The notes below the pieces were generated by a model. It was not told where the DNA came from, did not search any database, and saw only the letters and a list, made by a program, of their open reading frames with translations. Below, in pieces: positions 10,680 through 22,044 of a DNA stretch of 64,000 bases. Source of the stretch: Adiantum capillus-veneris (lineage: Eukaryota; Streptophyta; Polypodiopsida; Polypodiales; Pteridaceae). A program made the translations under genes and the position numbers. The stretch covers positions 94,155,840-94,219,839 of the forward strand of contig CM043971.1 in the NCBI GenBank assembly GCA_014529385.2, read 5' to 3'. The number at the start of each line of letters is the position of its first letter. Position 1 is the first letter of the stretch.

Positions 10680-13600
10680 ATGGCTGACAATAGTAAAGAG
10701 AGTGAAATTAATGTTGATAACTTTGATTTTGCTCATGAGCAAGCTATTAATGATGCTTCAATGCTTGTTAACTATCTTGTTTCTAGGCTTCAACAAGCCA
10801 TGGGCAATCCATCTCTCCAAAGTGAAGTGCAACGGCAGCTCCGTGCTCACGAGATTCGCCAAGCTCATCACCATGACGAGAGAACACCTAGGAAGCCTCC
10901 TTGTGAGACTACCAAAAGAGGTCTCTCTCCGATTCGGGAAGAAGAAGAGAATCCATATGAAAGGCTCAAGAATTTACTTCTTGATGATGCATCTCCTTCC
11001 CGAAGGAGAACTCAAGAGCCTCCACCGAAGGAACGAGAAAGAACCGAGTCTCCCGCCACCTCGGCGGAGATGGCTCCACGAAGACGGCGGGCTAAACGCT
11101 CTCCATCACCACCAAAGCGGAGAAGACCATCATATTCTTCTCCCCACCACAATTCAAAGAGGGATGATAAAAAGCAAGAGAAGAAAAAGGCGAGAAAGAA
11201 GACACCCTCTTCTCCATCTTCTTCATCCTCTTCCTCTTATGAAAGCTATGGTGAAGACGACAAAGATCAAGACAAGAAAAAGGCGAGAAAGAGGTCACCC
11301 TCTTCTCCATCTTCTTCAAATTCTTCATCTTCTGAAGAAAGTGATGGTGCAACCTTTGAACCATCAAAAAGAAGAGGCCATAGGAAATCCTATGCCGCAT
11401 GGAAGAGGTCGTCCAAGTTGAAGAAATTCAAAGAGGGAGGGAAGAGCATCTCTTTCCTTACCTATGATGGTACCTTTGGTGCTACGGACAAAGTCTTGGC
11501 CTTTATCCAACAATTCGATGCGGCGTTTGGAGATGAGGGCTTCACGGAGTCCTCTAAGCTACGCCATGTATCTATGCACTTTCAAAAGTCCGCCAGACAA
11601 TGGTGGTCTAGCCTACGAGCCAACGGTGAAGCTCCACGAACATGGAAAGCTTTAAGAGCTTCCATTATGAAGCAGTTTTTGGCCACGGATGCCAAAGGCA
11701 AAGTACTCACCGAATGGCGAAGCTTAAAGCTCTCTCCCAATGAATCTATCCACAAATATGTAGACAAGTTTTGGGACCTACAACTCAAAGCCACTGTCTT
11801 CAAAAAGTTGGATTTTGGAGAGCAAAAGCAACAATTTTGTGCGGGCTTAACTGAAGAAACGGCGGAGTATGTCAACTCCCAAAGACCACGTACCATATCG
11901 GCGGTAATACACCACACTATGGTCGCCTCTCGAATCAATTTCCAAACAGGGGCAAAAAGAAATAATAAGCCCCCGGAAAACAAGGGTTCCAATGAGCCTA
12001 AGGGGAAGGACAATGTCCAAAAGTCTCCTAAGGGCAACTCCAACAAAGCTAAAGAGAAGGGAGTTTACAAAGGTAAGAATAAACTCTCTCCTGAAGAGCT
12101 TGAGCGTTATCGTAAGGATAACCGGTGTTTCAAGTGCGGCGAACAAGGGCATGCGTACCGCGCTTGTCCCCAAAAGAACAACCGCCAAGATCCTCCTAGA
12201 GCTACCTTGGTTGAAATCCAAGAGGAGGAGACTCACCAAACTCACCACAAAGGATCTCCTCTATGCCATGCTTGGGGAAAGGTAAGAGAACATGATGCTT
12301 TTATTCTCTTTGACACTGGCTCTACTCACAATTTTATATCTATGGAGTTAGCCACCAAGCTAGGCATACAATCCTACGAGATGGGAGATGTCCTACCCGC
12401 AGACAGTGCCTTCAAGGGGCAAGAAGCTTCAGTCACTCCCTTAATTGGGAAATTGAGGCTTCATGTCCAAGGCTATGTGGACAAAGAGGACTTCTTTATC
12501 TCTCCTCTCAAGCATGAGGATGTAATCCTAGGGGCACCATGGTTTGACCGCCTGGCTGTCGATGTTAAATTTCCTGAAACGAGAATCTCCTTTAAGTTCA
12601 GGGAAAAAGACATGTATATAGATGCTAAGGAAATGGGTAACACCATCCCCATTGTACATACACCAGCTTTCAACAAGTCAATAAAGAGCTCTATTTCCGT
12701 GTACATGATTTTTGTTAAAGACTCTCAAAATGAACCTAATGCTTTAGAAAAAGAAAATAAAAGCAACCAAAAGGAATTAGAGTTATCCAATTTTCTCAAG
12801 GGGTTTCAAGATGTTTTTATTGACGACATCCCTTGTGAGCTACCTCCTAAACGAGGTAATGATGACTATGCAATTGAACTTATTCCAGGAAGTTCACCGC
12901 CTAATAAACCTCCTTATAGAGTTTCTCAAGCTCAACAAGAGGAGATTATGCGGCAAGTGCATGAGTTAGTTGAGAAGGGTATGGTTAGGCCAAGCTCATC
13001 TCCATTTTGCTCACCTGTGCTATTAGTGCAAAAGAAAGACGGCACATATCGCATGTGTGTCGACTATAGAGCACTAAATAGGATCACTATCAAGAATAGG
13101 TTTCCCGTTCCACGGGTAGAAGACCTATTTGATAAGCTACAAGGATCGACCTAATTCAGTAGGGTTGACCTAAAAAGTGGCTATCATCAAATAAGGATAG
13201 TTGATCAAGACATTGTAAAGACCGCATTTCGTACTACATTTGGTCTTTACGAATACATTGTCATGCCTTTTGGCTTGACAAATGCACCAGCCACATTCAA
13301 CCGCTTGATGGAGAAGCTGTTCAGGCCTCATCGAACCTTCACTGGAGTGTTCTTTGATGATATTATCATCTACTCTAATTCATTGGAGGAACACAAGCAA
13401 CACCTCCAGGTAATATTTCAAGTTTTAAGAGAGAATAAACTTTATGTTAATCAAAAGAAAGGTGAATTTTTCTTGCAAGAGATTCAGTATTTAGGTCACA
13501 TTATCTCTCAAGATGGCATCCAAATGGATCCATCCAAGTTAGAGGTAATAAAAGGATGGCCTAAACCAAGGAATCTTCATGAACTAAGAAGCTTCATAGG

Positions 13601-15629
13601 TATGTGTGCATACTATAGACGCTTCATAGAAAAGTTCTCACAAATTGCGGGACCATTACATGACCTAACAAAGAAAAGCGTTAGGTTTACATGGTCTCCT
13701 AAGGAGAACAATGCTTTCGAAAATCTTAAAGAAAAGCTGATCTCTCAACCTGTGCTTACACTACCGGATCTCTCAAAACCATTTGAGGTCCAATGTGATG
13801 CTTGTGGTGATTGCCTTGGAGCTGTTTTGCTCCAAGAAGGGCACGCCATAGGCTATGAGAGTCGAAGGCTCGACCCTATTGAGCAAGCTCTAGGCATATA
13901 TGAAAAAGAACTCCTTGCAGTTCTACATGCCTTAGACTCATGGAAGCACTATTTATTGGGGATTCCTTTCATTCTGCGAACGGATCACCAAAGTCTTAAG
14001 TACTTCATGACGCAAACCAAGATCTCCGACAAAAAAATGAGGTGGGCAAATTTCCTTTCGCAATTTCATTTTCATATTGCTCACATTGCTGGCAAGCATA
14101 ATCAAGTAGCCGATGCACTCTCAAGACGACCGAGAGTGAATGCGGTTTCCATAGCAACTCACAATGATCTATCTTCAATGATAGATGAGTATGCTATTGA
14201 TCCCGATTTTAGAGATGTGATTTCAGCCCTTGCATTAGGGAAGAAAGAAGAACCATTTACTTTACAAGATGGTTATCTTCTCTATGGCAATAGAATATGC
14301 GTTACTAACTCCCTGCGTGAGAAAGTAATGTATGAATCTCATGCTCCCCCGTATGCGGGGCATAGAGGGATTCAGTCTACCTTAAAGGGAATTGAAACAT
14401 ATTTCTATTGGCCTACCATGAAAGTGAACATACAAGAGTATGTTTCCAAATGTGTGGTATGTCAAAAGACAAAATTTGATAGAGGGAAGCAACCTGGATT
14501 GCTTCAACCCTTACCAATCCCTAATTCACCATGGGAGAGCATATCCATGGATTTTATCTTTGGATTGCCTAAGTCTATCCATGGGAATACGGGAATATGG
14601 ACGATAGTAGACAGGTTCAGTAAACAAGCTCATTTTATACCTGTCAAAAAGACTATCAAAGCCCATCAAATGGCAACCCTCTTCATTTCACAAATTTTCA
14701 AATACCATGGCTTGCCAATGTCCATAGTGTCGGATAGAGATCTTAGAATGACCAGTAATTTTTGGAAGGGTCTCTTTGAGAATTTAGGGACAAGGCTAAA
14801 TTTCTCTTCGGCCTATCATCCACAAACGGATGGCCAAAGTGAAATAGCTAACCTAACAATTCTCGATCTACTAAAAGCCTATGTAACGGAAGTAGATCAA
14901 AGATCCCAATGGGAGAAGTACTTACCCTTAGTGGAGTATGCTTACAATAACACTGTACATACTTCCACGGGAAAAGCACCTTTCGAGGTAATTGAGGGAA
15001 GATCAAAAAGTCCCTTGCTACTTAAGGTACATGGGAAGATCTTCGCTGCAGATGAGTATAGCCGAGACCTACAAGAATCTTTTCAAAAGATTAAAGATGC
15101 TATCTCTATCTCACAGCAAAGGCAAAAGGCTGCTGCTGACAAGCACAAAAGAGCCCAAGCCTTTAAAGAAAACGATTGGGTCTTGTTAAAATTTCCCAAA
15201 GCTCGATTAAGGCACACGACAGGCAAGAATTCTACGGGCCACCAAAAGTACTATGCTAAACTAGCAAAAAGGTACTATGGTCCCTTCCAGATTCTTAGGC
15301 CAATCAATGACATGGCCTATCAACTTAAGTTACCCAATCATTGGCTCATACACAATGCTTTTCATGTGAGCCTATTAAAGCCTTACAAAGGAGAGCCACC
15401 TCAAGAACCAACTATTGAAGACCCACCGGAGATCGAGGACCAAGAAGAGGTGCTGCAGCCCGAGTCCATTCTCCGACATGAAGACAAGGTACTAAGAGGC
15501 GATAAGACTATCCGACGATATCTTATTAAGTTTAAGAATTATCCTTTTGAAGATGCTAGATGGATGCAAGGCATACAATTAAAGGATAACCTAAACCTTG
15601 TCAATGCTTACAATGCTTCCCAAGAGTAA
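10680..15629 (+). pseudogene. Gypsy-A gag-pol polyprotein with one premature stop
   Basis: One frame from ATG 10680 to the stop ending 15629 (1649 sense positions) is broken only by TAA at 13152-13154. Order of domains: a serine/arginine/lysine-rich N-terminal tract (about aa 85-250); retrotransposon Gag core with RQWW (about 255-400); CCHC knuckle [14 protein letters not shown] (483-496); aspartic protease [11 protein letters not shown] (D545); reverse transcriptase from about 767, with FFDD (D893, D894); RNase H near 1037; integrase with an H..H..C..C zinc motif (about 1222-1266), then a D, D, E core (SMDF, VSDRD, TDGQSE); and a C-terminal chromodomain-like segment (about 1593-1640) with YLIKFKNYP and ARWM. 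The stop falls where related enzymes read Q or V before FSRVDLKSGYHQI, so a CAA-to-TAA change is likely. Without read-through, only Gag, protease and the RT N-terminus would be made. Everything downstream is still open, which indicates recent inactivation. Confidence 0.93.
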
Positions 15630-15985
15630 GCAAATGTACAAACTGTTAAAAATGAACAAAATTTTTGTCTTATAAGACTCTCTTTTTCTTTATTTGTGCA
15701 CAAAAATGAAGTAGTATGCATGCTTAGATCAAGTTTGCAGAGACGACGTCTCCCAAACACCAAGTAGAGCTTGTCACTCTACTATGGAAGACTGATAGGA
15801 CTAATGTGTAGACATGCTTGCGGCAGCCTCAGGATCTCAAGCGCCAAATGGACTAGTCATCCATTGTGGAATGATGTCGTAGGGTAACATAGGGATCCTC
15901 TACCCGCTAAGAAAAGGACTCATGAATATGCTTTATCTTCTCTACACCATAGTCGAGGACGACTATGATTTCAAGAGAGAGGTAA
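15630..15985 (+). other. Gypsy-A 3' untranslated internal region and polypurine tract
   Basis: Non-coding stretch between the pol stop and the first LTR start. It ends in the purine-rich TCAAGAGAGAGGTAA at 15971-15985, which I take as the polypurine tract used to prime plus-strand DNA. Confidence 0.6.
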
Positions 15986-16186
15986 TGTCATAATAATCAA
16001 TATCTAATTCTCCTAAATGATTTTCTCATATTAAACTGATCATTTAATGTGGGGAGGTACCAGGGGAGAAAAAGCTATGATTTCAAGAGAGAGGTAATGT
16101 CATAATAATCAATATCTAATTCTCCTAAATGATTTTCTCATATTAAACTGATCATTTAATGTGGGGAGGTACCAGGGGAGAAAAAG
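15963..16186 (+). repeat. 112-bp tandem duplication across the PPT/3' LTR junction
   Basis: The segment 15963-16074 (about 23 bp of internal region with the purine tract plus the first 89 bp of the LTR) is repeated at 16075-16186 with essentially no change. There are therefore two polypurine tracts and two LTR starts, at 15986 and 16098. The second continues as the real 3' LTR. Confidence 0.92.
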
Positions 16187-16452
16187 CTAGAATATTGGTT
16201 AAGCTAGCAGACCGGCCACAGTAGGGATCCAAAGGAGGGAAAATAGGGATCAAAAGGGGGGGGCCATCTGCAAAAGAGCCATGTGCAACAATGGGCTACA
16301 AAGACCCTAAGTTTCAGCCCATTAAGACTTCCAAAATACTAAGGTTCCAAAATTCAAAGGTTGTGTCCAAAGGTCAACCCTAGGGAAAATCGGATGCTTA
16401 GTGTGTGTACAAAAGTCTTCTTCAAATCCTACAAAGGAGGGGGCGAGCCCAT
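16098..16452 (+). repeat. Gypsy-A 3' LTR, left part (355 bp)
   Basis: Aligns with the start of the 5' LTR up to GAGCCCAT, where Copia-1 inserted. By eye about eight substitutions separate it from the 5' LTR in this part. Confidence 0.93.
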
Positions 16453-16644
16453 TGTTGGGGTATAAAGCCCAATGTGGTCGCCCAGGTAAGTGGGCGGGCC
16501 GCCAGGTATGTACACATATTCTTTTGTAAAAACCTAATAAGAACTCACTATGCTCTACACATTACAGTAGAGGGAGTTCACCATATCGTCGTGCTCTTCT
16601 TCTCGCACTCTCTCTCGCGTCGCACTTTCGCTCGTACTCCTTCA
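16453..16644 (+). repeat. Copia-1 5' LTR (192 bp)
   Basis: TGTTGGGG at the start and CCTTCA at the end. A TATAAA box lies within the first 15 bases (TGTTGGGGTATAAAGCC), unusually close to the LTR start. Confidence 0.93.
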
Positions 16645-16646
16645 AC

Positions 16647-16660
16647 TGGTATCAGAGCTC
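16647..16660 (+). promoter_or_regulatory. Copia-1 primer-binding site
   Basis: TGGTATCAGAGCTC, a perfect match to the initiator tRNA-Met complement over its first 12 bases, two bases after the LTR. Confidence 0.9.
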
Positions 16661-17740
16661 AAATCGAGGCTCGGGGCAGCACTGCAGGAGGCTAGAGTCA
16701 CCAGCTCAGATTGGAGTGAAATTTGACAGGCAAAGACACGGCCCCAAATCCTGTGGGCAAGCCCGAAGGGCTTGGTGTTCTCAGAATTTCATTCTGAGGT
16801 CATCTCGGCCACCGTTCGGCTTCGACAAAGGTTTGCGCAGGCCATTTTTGACTACGTGGTCTCGAGGGGTGCAGATCCGGCTCTGCAAATTTGGGGTTTT
16901 CGGCCTACAACTACAGGTGCTGAGGATATCGACACTCTCAGAGTGTTGATTTGTGGCTATCTACACATCGAATGAAGGCTCACAGTTCTTGGAGGCGTGT
17001 CACATACGACACAGGCGTATCTACACACAGACTGTAGGCGACATCCACTAGTTCATCAGGTAGCTTGTGTTTGCTGCTTGATATTCCAGATTTCATCCTG
17101 ACATTGCAGGTACTTCCACATGGGATGTATTGTCAGAAATGATGTATGTCTGTTGAGGGTTTGCTGGCTGTGAGTCACGCAGCAAACAACCGCCGCAGCG
17201 GTTACAGCATACAGTGGGAAATTTGTGGATGTATGACTTTGTGGGAAGTCTATGTACTGTCAGATTTACTGCAGCCTTTGTTGAGGGTCGAGTGAGGTTT
17301 TATTGAGCTGGGGGATTCTCGAATGTTGAGATCCTTTTGGTGATACAGGTCTTGGAGCGATCCCTCGAGCACCCTTAGATAGGCAGCTAGGATGTATTGA
17401 CTATGAGTTAGACAGTTGGGATTGCATCTTTGCTTTACTGCCGTTGAGGCATTGTCGCAGTCTATGCTTATAGGACACTGATAGGACAGTGAGAGACAGT
17501 ACAGGTGCAGGACAGGTTTACCCGCAGCTTACAGTGTCAGAGAGACAGTGTTTTTGAGATGTTTTTTGGTCTGTTTTTAGTACACCAGAGCCATTTTACA
17601 AAGGAGACTCTGCCAAAATTTTTGCAGAATCTGAAGCATTCTTGGTTCATTTGACAGGTTGATATTGGTTTAGAGGTCAGTTTACATGGGAAACTCTGCC
17701 GAATTTTTCCCAGGAAAGTAAACTACTGTGAAGCGTAGCT

Positions 17741-20700
17741 ATGGCTGGATCACAGGACACTGCTCTTTACAATATCAAGAAGCTGGATGGAACCAATTTC
17801 CCATTGTGGAAGAAGCAGATTTGGCACGTGTTGGTACAAAAGAAGCAGATAAAACCTATAAAGCTCAAGGGGATAAAACCAGAAGATATGGACGAAGATG
17901 AATGGAGCGAAATGGATGAATTGGCACTTTCTACCATTATGCTGACTTTGGCAGAAAGCGTTTACTTCAATGTAGTAGACGAGATTTCGGAGTATCAAGC
18001 ATGGTTAAAGCTGAGTGATCTTTATGAGAAGCAGAGTGCAGCTTCACAGGTATACTGGCTTAAGAAGCTTGTTGACTTGAAGATGAAAGAAGGGACACCT
18101 ATGTCCAATCATCTGAATGAATTCAACACAATCTATAGTCAGTTGTCAGCTCAAGGTGTCAAGTTTGATGAACCTGTTAGAGCTATGTTCCTGTTGATCA
18201 CATTGCCGGAAAGTTAGGACACTTTTCGCTCAACTTTGAGTAATTCTGCACCTCCAGATGGTTTGAACATAGCAGGTGTAGAAGGAAGTCTGCTTACTGA
18301 AGAAACCAATAGAAAGACAATGGACAAAGGCAAAGGAACAGCCTTAGTTGTCAGGGGAAGGACCAAAGAAAAGTACAAAGGTGGAAAGAGGAATCAGTCT
18401 CATAGCAAGTCCCGCAGTGCTAAAGGCAAGAGTAACATAGAATGCTACCATTGTGGCAAGAAGGGTCACATGAAAAGAGACTGCAGAGAATGGAAGCAGA
18501 AAAAGGTAAAGAGAAAGTTAAAGACCATGGTGAGAAGAACAAGTCCTCAGTGAAGATTCAAGAAATAAATGTGACAAACACTGTTGCAGAGGATGACAGT
18601 TTAGTGTCACGAGACATCTACTTCTTGAAGAATACAATGGACTCAGCTCTTCTTACAGCATCTGATGGAAATGCACTGAGTGACTGGATTATAGACTTAG
18701 GGGCATCACTTCATGTGTCTCCAAACAAGGAGTGGTTTACCTCTTATGTGACCACTAAAGATCATGTTCGGCTAGGAAATGGGCAGACATGTGAGATCTT
18801 AGGTGTTGGAGATGTACAATTGAAGTTTCAGAATGGCTCTTCTTTCACGCTGAAGAATGTGAGACATGTTCCCGCAATTACAAAGAGCTTGATCATCACA
18901 GGTTTACTTGATGATGCTGGCTACGTCACCACTTTTGGATAGAACATGTGGAAGATATCCAAGGGTTCTATGACAGTAGCACATGGAGTAAAGTCTGGAG
19001 GACTTTACATGATTTATGTATCAAATGTCTCTAAAAATGTAATCAATGTAACCGAGCAACCGAACGTTTCTTTGTGGCAAAGCCGGTTAGGACATATGTC
19101 CAAGAAGGGAATGGAAATCTTGTCTCGTTCTGGTTATTTGCCTGGCTTTTCATTTAATGATTTTGAATTCTGTGAAGATTGTTTGTATGGTAAGCAAACA
19201 CAACAGCTACATAAGCATAGAAGCAGTAGAAGAGATACACAGTTGGCACTTGTTCATAGTGATTTGTGTGGACCTATGCCTAACCTATCTCTAGGGGGAG
19301 CTTCTTACTTTATGACATTGATAGATGATTACTCGAGAAAAATATGGGTTTACTTTCTCAAGCACAAGGATGAAGCGTTTAGTGTTTTCAAAACGTTTGT
19401 GACACTTGTGGAGAATCAGAGTGGCAAGAAGCTTAAATGCTTACGCATTGACAATGGTGGAGAGTATGTTTCAAAGGCCTTTCAGGACTTTTGTGAGTCA
19501 AAAGGTATAAAACGTGAACTTACTGCTCCTTACAATCCTCCTCAAAATGGTGTTGCTGAGAGGATGAATAGGACCATACAAGAGAAGGTCAGAAGTATGT
19601 TGTCTAATGCACAGCTGCCAAATGGGTTTTGGGCTGAAGCTGTATCAACAGCTGTTCATCTTGTAAATAGATCTCCTAGCAAGGTTTTGCAGAAGGATTC
19701 AGTGCCAGAGATGGTATGGTCAGGCAAAATACCCTCATACAAGCATCTCAGAGTCTTTGGCTGTGAGGCATATACTCACGTTCCAAAGGAATTTAGGAAC
19801 AAACTTGAGCCAAAGAGTAGAAAGTGCATCTTTCTAGGCTATGGTAATTCTGGTGAGATGGGGTACAGACTTTGGGATCCCGAATCCAGAAAGGTTGTCC
19901 GCAACAATGATGTTCACTTTAATGAATCCAAATATCATTCTAAACCAGAGAGGGTTGAGGAGATTAGAAGAGTTGTCTTCCAAGAAGATGGACCTGCACG
20001 TGCAAGACAAAATGTCAGGGCTCAAGAGGAGCAAGGACAGGATAGAGTGGAACCATAGGTTGTGGCTGAGCCTGAGCCACCTATTGTGTGCGTAGATCTG
20101 GATGTGTCACGCGACCTCCTGATAGGTTTGTTCCATCTATGAACTATGTCATGTTGACTGATTGCAATGAGCCTTTATGTTACAAGGAAGCAGTGCAAAT
20201 GAAGGACTCCGGGAATTGGCAATTGGCCATGCAGTCAGAGATGACAGCTCTGCATAAAAACAAGACATGGAAGCTAGTTAAATTACCACAGGGCAAAAAG
20301 GCTCTACCTTGTAAATGGGTTTACAGGTATAAGATCACCGCTCATGATAGTCAGCCAAAGTACAAAGCAAGGCTTGTTGCCAAGGGCTTTAAGCAAGAAC
20401 AAGGCATTGACTTTGATGAAGTCTTCTCTCCGGTGGTCAAGATGACTACATTGAGATGCTTTCTTGCATTGGTTGCCATATTAGATTTGGTGTTGCACCA
20501 AATGGATGTCAAGACAACGTTCTTGCATGGTGATTTAGATGTGGAAATTTACATACAGCAGCCATAAGGGTTTGTTGAGAAAGGCAAGGAAGATTGGGTA
20601 TGCCAGTTGTTAAAGAGTCTTTATGGCTTAAAACAATCACCGAGGGCATGGTACCATAAATTCCATAAACAATCACCGAGGGCATGGTACCATAAATTCC

Positions 20701-21758
20701 ACAAGTTTATGCTTTCTCAAGGCTACAAACGTAGTGAGTTCGATCACTGTCTATATACAAAGAAGGCTAAGGATGGTAGTTGGCTGATCCTTATTTTGTA
20801 TGTGGATGACATGTTGATTGCTGGCAAGCACTTGGAAGAAATTTCAGCTTTGAAGTGAAAGATGGCAAAATCGTTTGACATGAAAGACATGGGTGAGGCA
20901 AGTCATATACTTGGTATGCGCATTGAGAGAGACAGATCAAAGAAGTTGATTTGGTTATCTCAAACAGAGTATATTGACAAGGTTTTGCATCGTTTCAATA
21001 TGGAGAAGGGAAAGGCACTGAGTGTTCCATTGCCACCATATGTGAAACTTAGAAAACAAGATTGTCCTGTGTCTGAGGAAGAACAAGACGAAATGGATAA
21101 GATTCCATATGCGTCTGCAGTGGGTAGTTTGATGTATTCAATGATTGCTACTCGCCCAGACATTGCATTTGCAGTGGGAGTAGTAAGTCGATACATGTCA
21201 AACCCAGGCAAGAAACATTGGGAGGCAGTGAAAGGAATATTGAGATACCTGAAAGCTACAAAGAGTATGCGTATATGCTATGGGAGTCAGGAGCTAAGTG
21301 TAAAGGGTTTTACAGACTCAGATTATGCAGGTGACTTAGACAACCGAAGGTCTACGTCAGGGTATGTCTTTACATTGGCTGGTGGAGCAGTATCATGGCG
21401 TTCTAGATTACAAGATTGTGTTACTCAGTGTACTACAGAGCCTGAATATGTTGCAGCATCAGAGGCATGCAAAGAATCAATTTGGCTTAATCGACTAGTA
21501 ACAGATTTGGGAATCAAAGAAGAGATGCCTGTGTTATATTGTGATAGTCAAAGTGCTATACAATTGGCTCGCAATCCAGTTTATCACTCAAAGACAAAGC
21601 ATCTGGATGTGAAGTATCATTTCATCAGGGAAATGCTCGAGGATAAGCAACTTCAGCTTGTCAAAGTTCACACCACAGAAAATCTTGCTGATCTACTTAC
21701 AAAAGGACTTCCCTCAGAGAGCTTTGCGTATTTTTGCAAGCAGTTAAGTGTAGGGTAG
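17741..21758 (+). pseudogene. Copia-1 gag-pol, broken by stops and frameshifts
   Basis: Starts at ATG 17741 (MAGSQDTALYNIKKLDG). Gag is followed by the CCHC knuckle CYHCGKKGHMKRDC near 18440, protease DWIIDLGASLH (Copia-2 has DSGA, so the catalytic S is replaced by L), a pre-integrase segment LWQSRLGHMS (Copia-2 has LWHSRLGH), integrase with HSDLCGP, DNGGEYVS and NGVAERMNR, reverse transcriptase with YVDDMLIAG, and RNase H with YCDSQSAIQ and HIDVKYH-like wording. Compared with Copia-2 there are five stops (about 18215, 18940, 20056, 20565, 20856), a 1-base deletion near 18495 and a small insertion near 20085. The copy cannot encode its polyprotein. Confidence 0.93.
20631..20702 (+). repeat. 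36-bp in-frame tandem duplication in the Copia-1 RT
   Basis: The unit starting AAACAATCACCGAGGGCATG (20631-20666) is repeated at 20667-20702, doubling KQSPRAWYHKFH in the RT. Copia-2 has one copy. Confidence 0.92.
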
Positions 21759-21837
21759 TACATCACTTCTCTACATCTCTTGTATATTAGCTTGTATAGT
21801 AGCTTCTCTCACACTTTAAGTACCACATTGGACTTTA

Positions 21838-21847
21838 AGTGGGAGGT
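21838..21847 (+). promoter_or_regulatory. Copia-1 polypurine tract
   Basis: AGTGGGAGGT directly before the 3' LTR. The same sequence in reverse complement precedes the Copia-2 3' LTR. Confidence 0.75.
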
Positions 21848-22039
21848 TGTTGGGGTATAAAGCCCAATGTGGTCGCCCAGGTAAGTGGGCGGGCCGCCAG
21901 GTATGTACACATATTCTTTTGTAAAAACCTAATAAGAACTCACTATGCTCTACACATTACAGTAGAGCGAGTTCACCATATCGTCGTGCTCTTCTTCTCG
22001 CACTCTCTCTCGCGTCGCACTTCCACTCGTACTCATTCA
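21848..22039 (+). repeat. Copia-1 3' LTR (192 bp)
   Basis: Same length as the 5' LTR with about four substitutions, for example GAGGGAG to GAGCGAG and CTCCTTCA to CTCATTCA. Confidence 0.93.
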
Positions 22040-22044
22040 CCCAT

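Larger units (their letters stand above)
16453..22039 (+). mobile_element. Copia-1: Ty1/copia retrotransposon nested in Gypsy-A
   Basis: Both LTRs are 192 bp, starting TGTTGGGGTATAAAGCCC. The 5-bp target duplication CCCAT is exact (16448-16452 and 22040-22044). The order of domains, with integrase before reverse transcriptase, is that of Ty1/copia. Wording such as LDGTNFPLWKKQI in Gag suggests the Tork/Tnt1 side of the superfamily, an inference from memory. The LTRs differ at about four positions. The element is 36 bp longer than Copia-2, equal to an internal duplication in its RT region. Confidence 0.95.

Noticed and set aside
11092-12706. Minus-strand and alternate-frame ORFs across Gypsy-A gag
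   Set aside because: They are shadows of the gag-pol frame.
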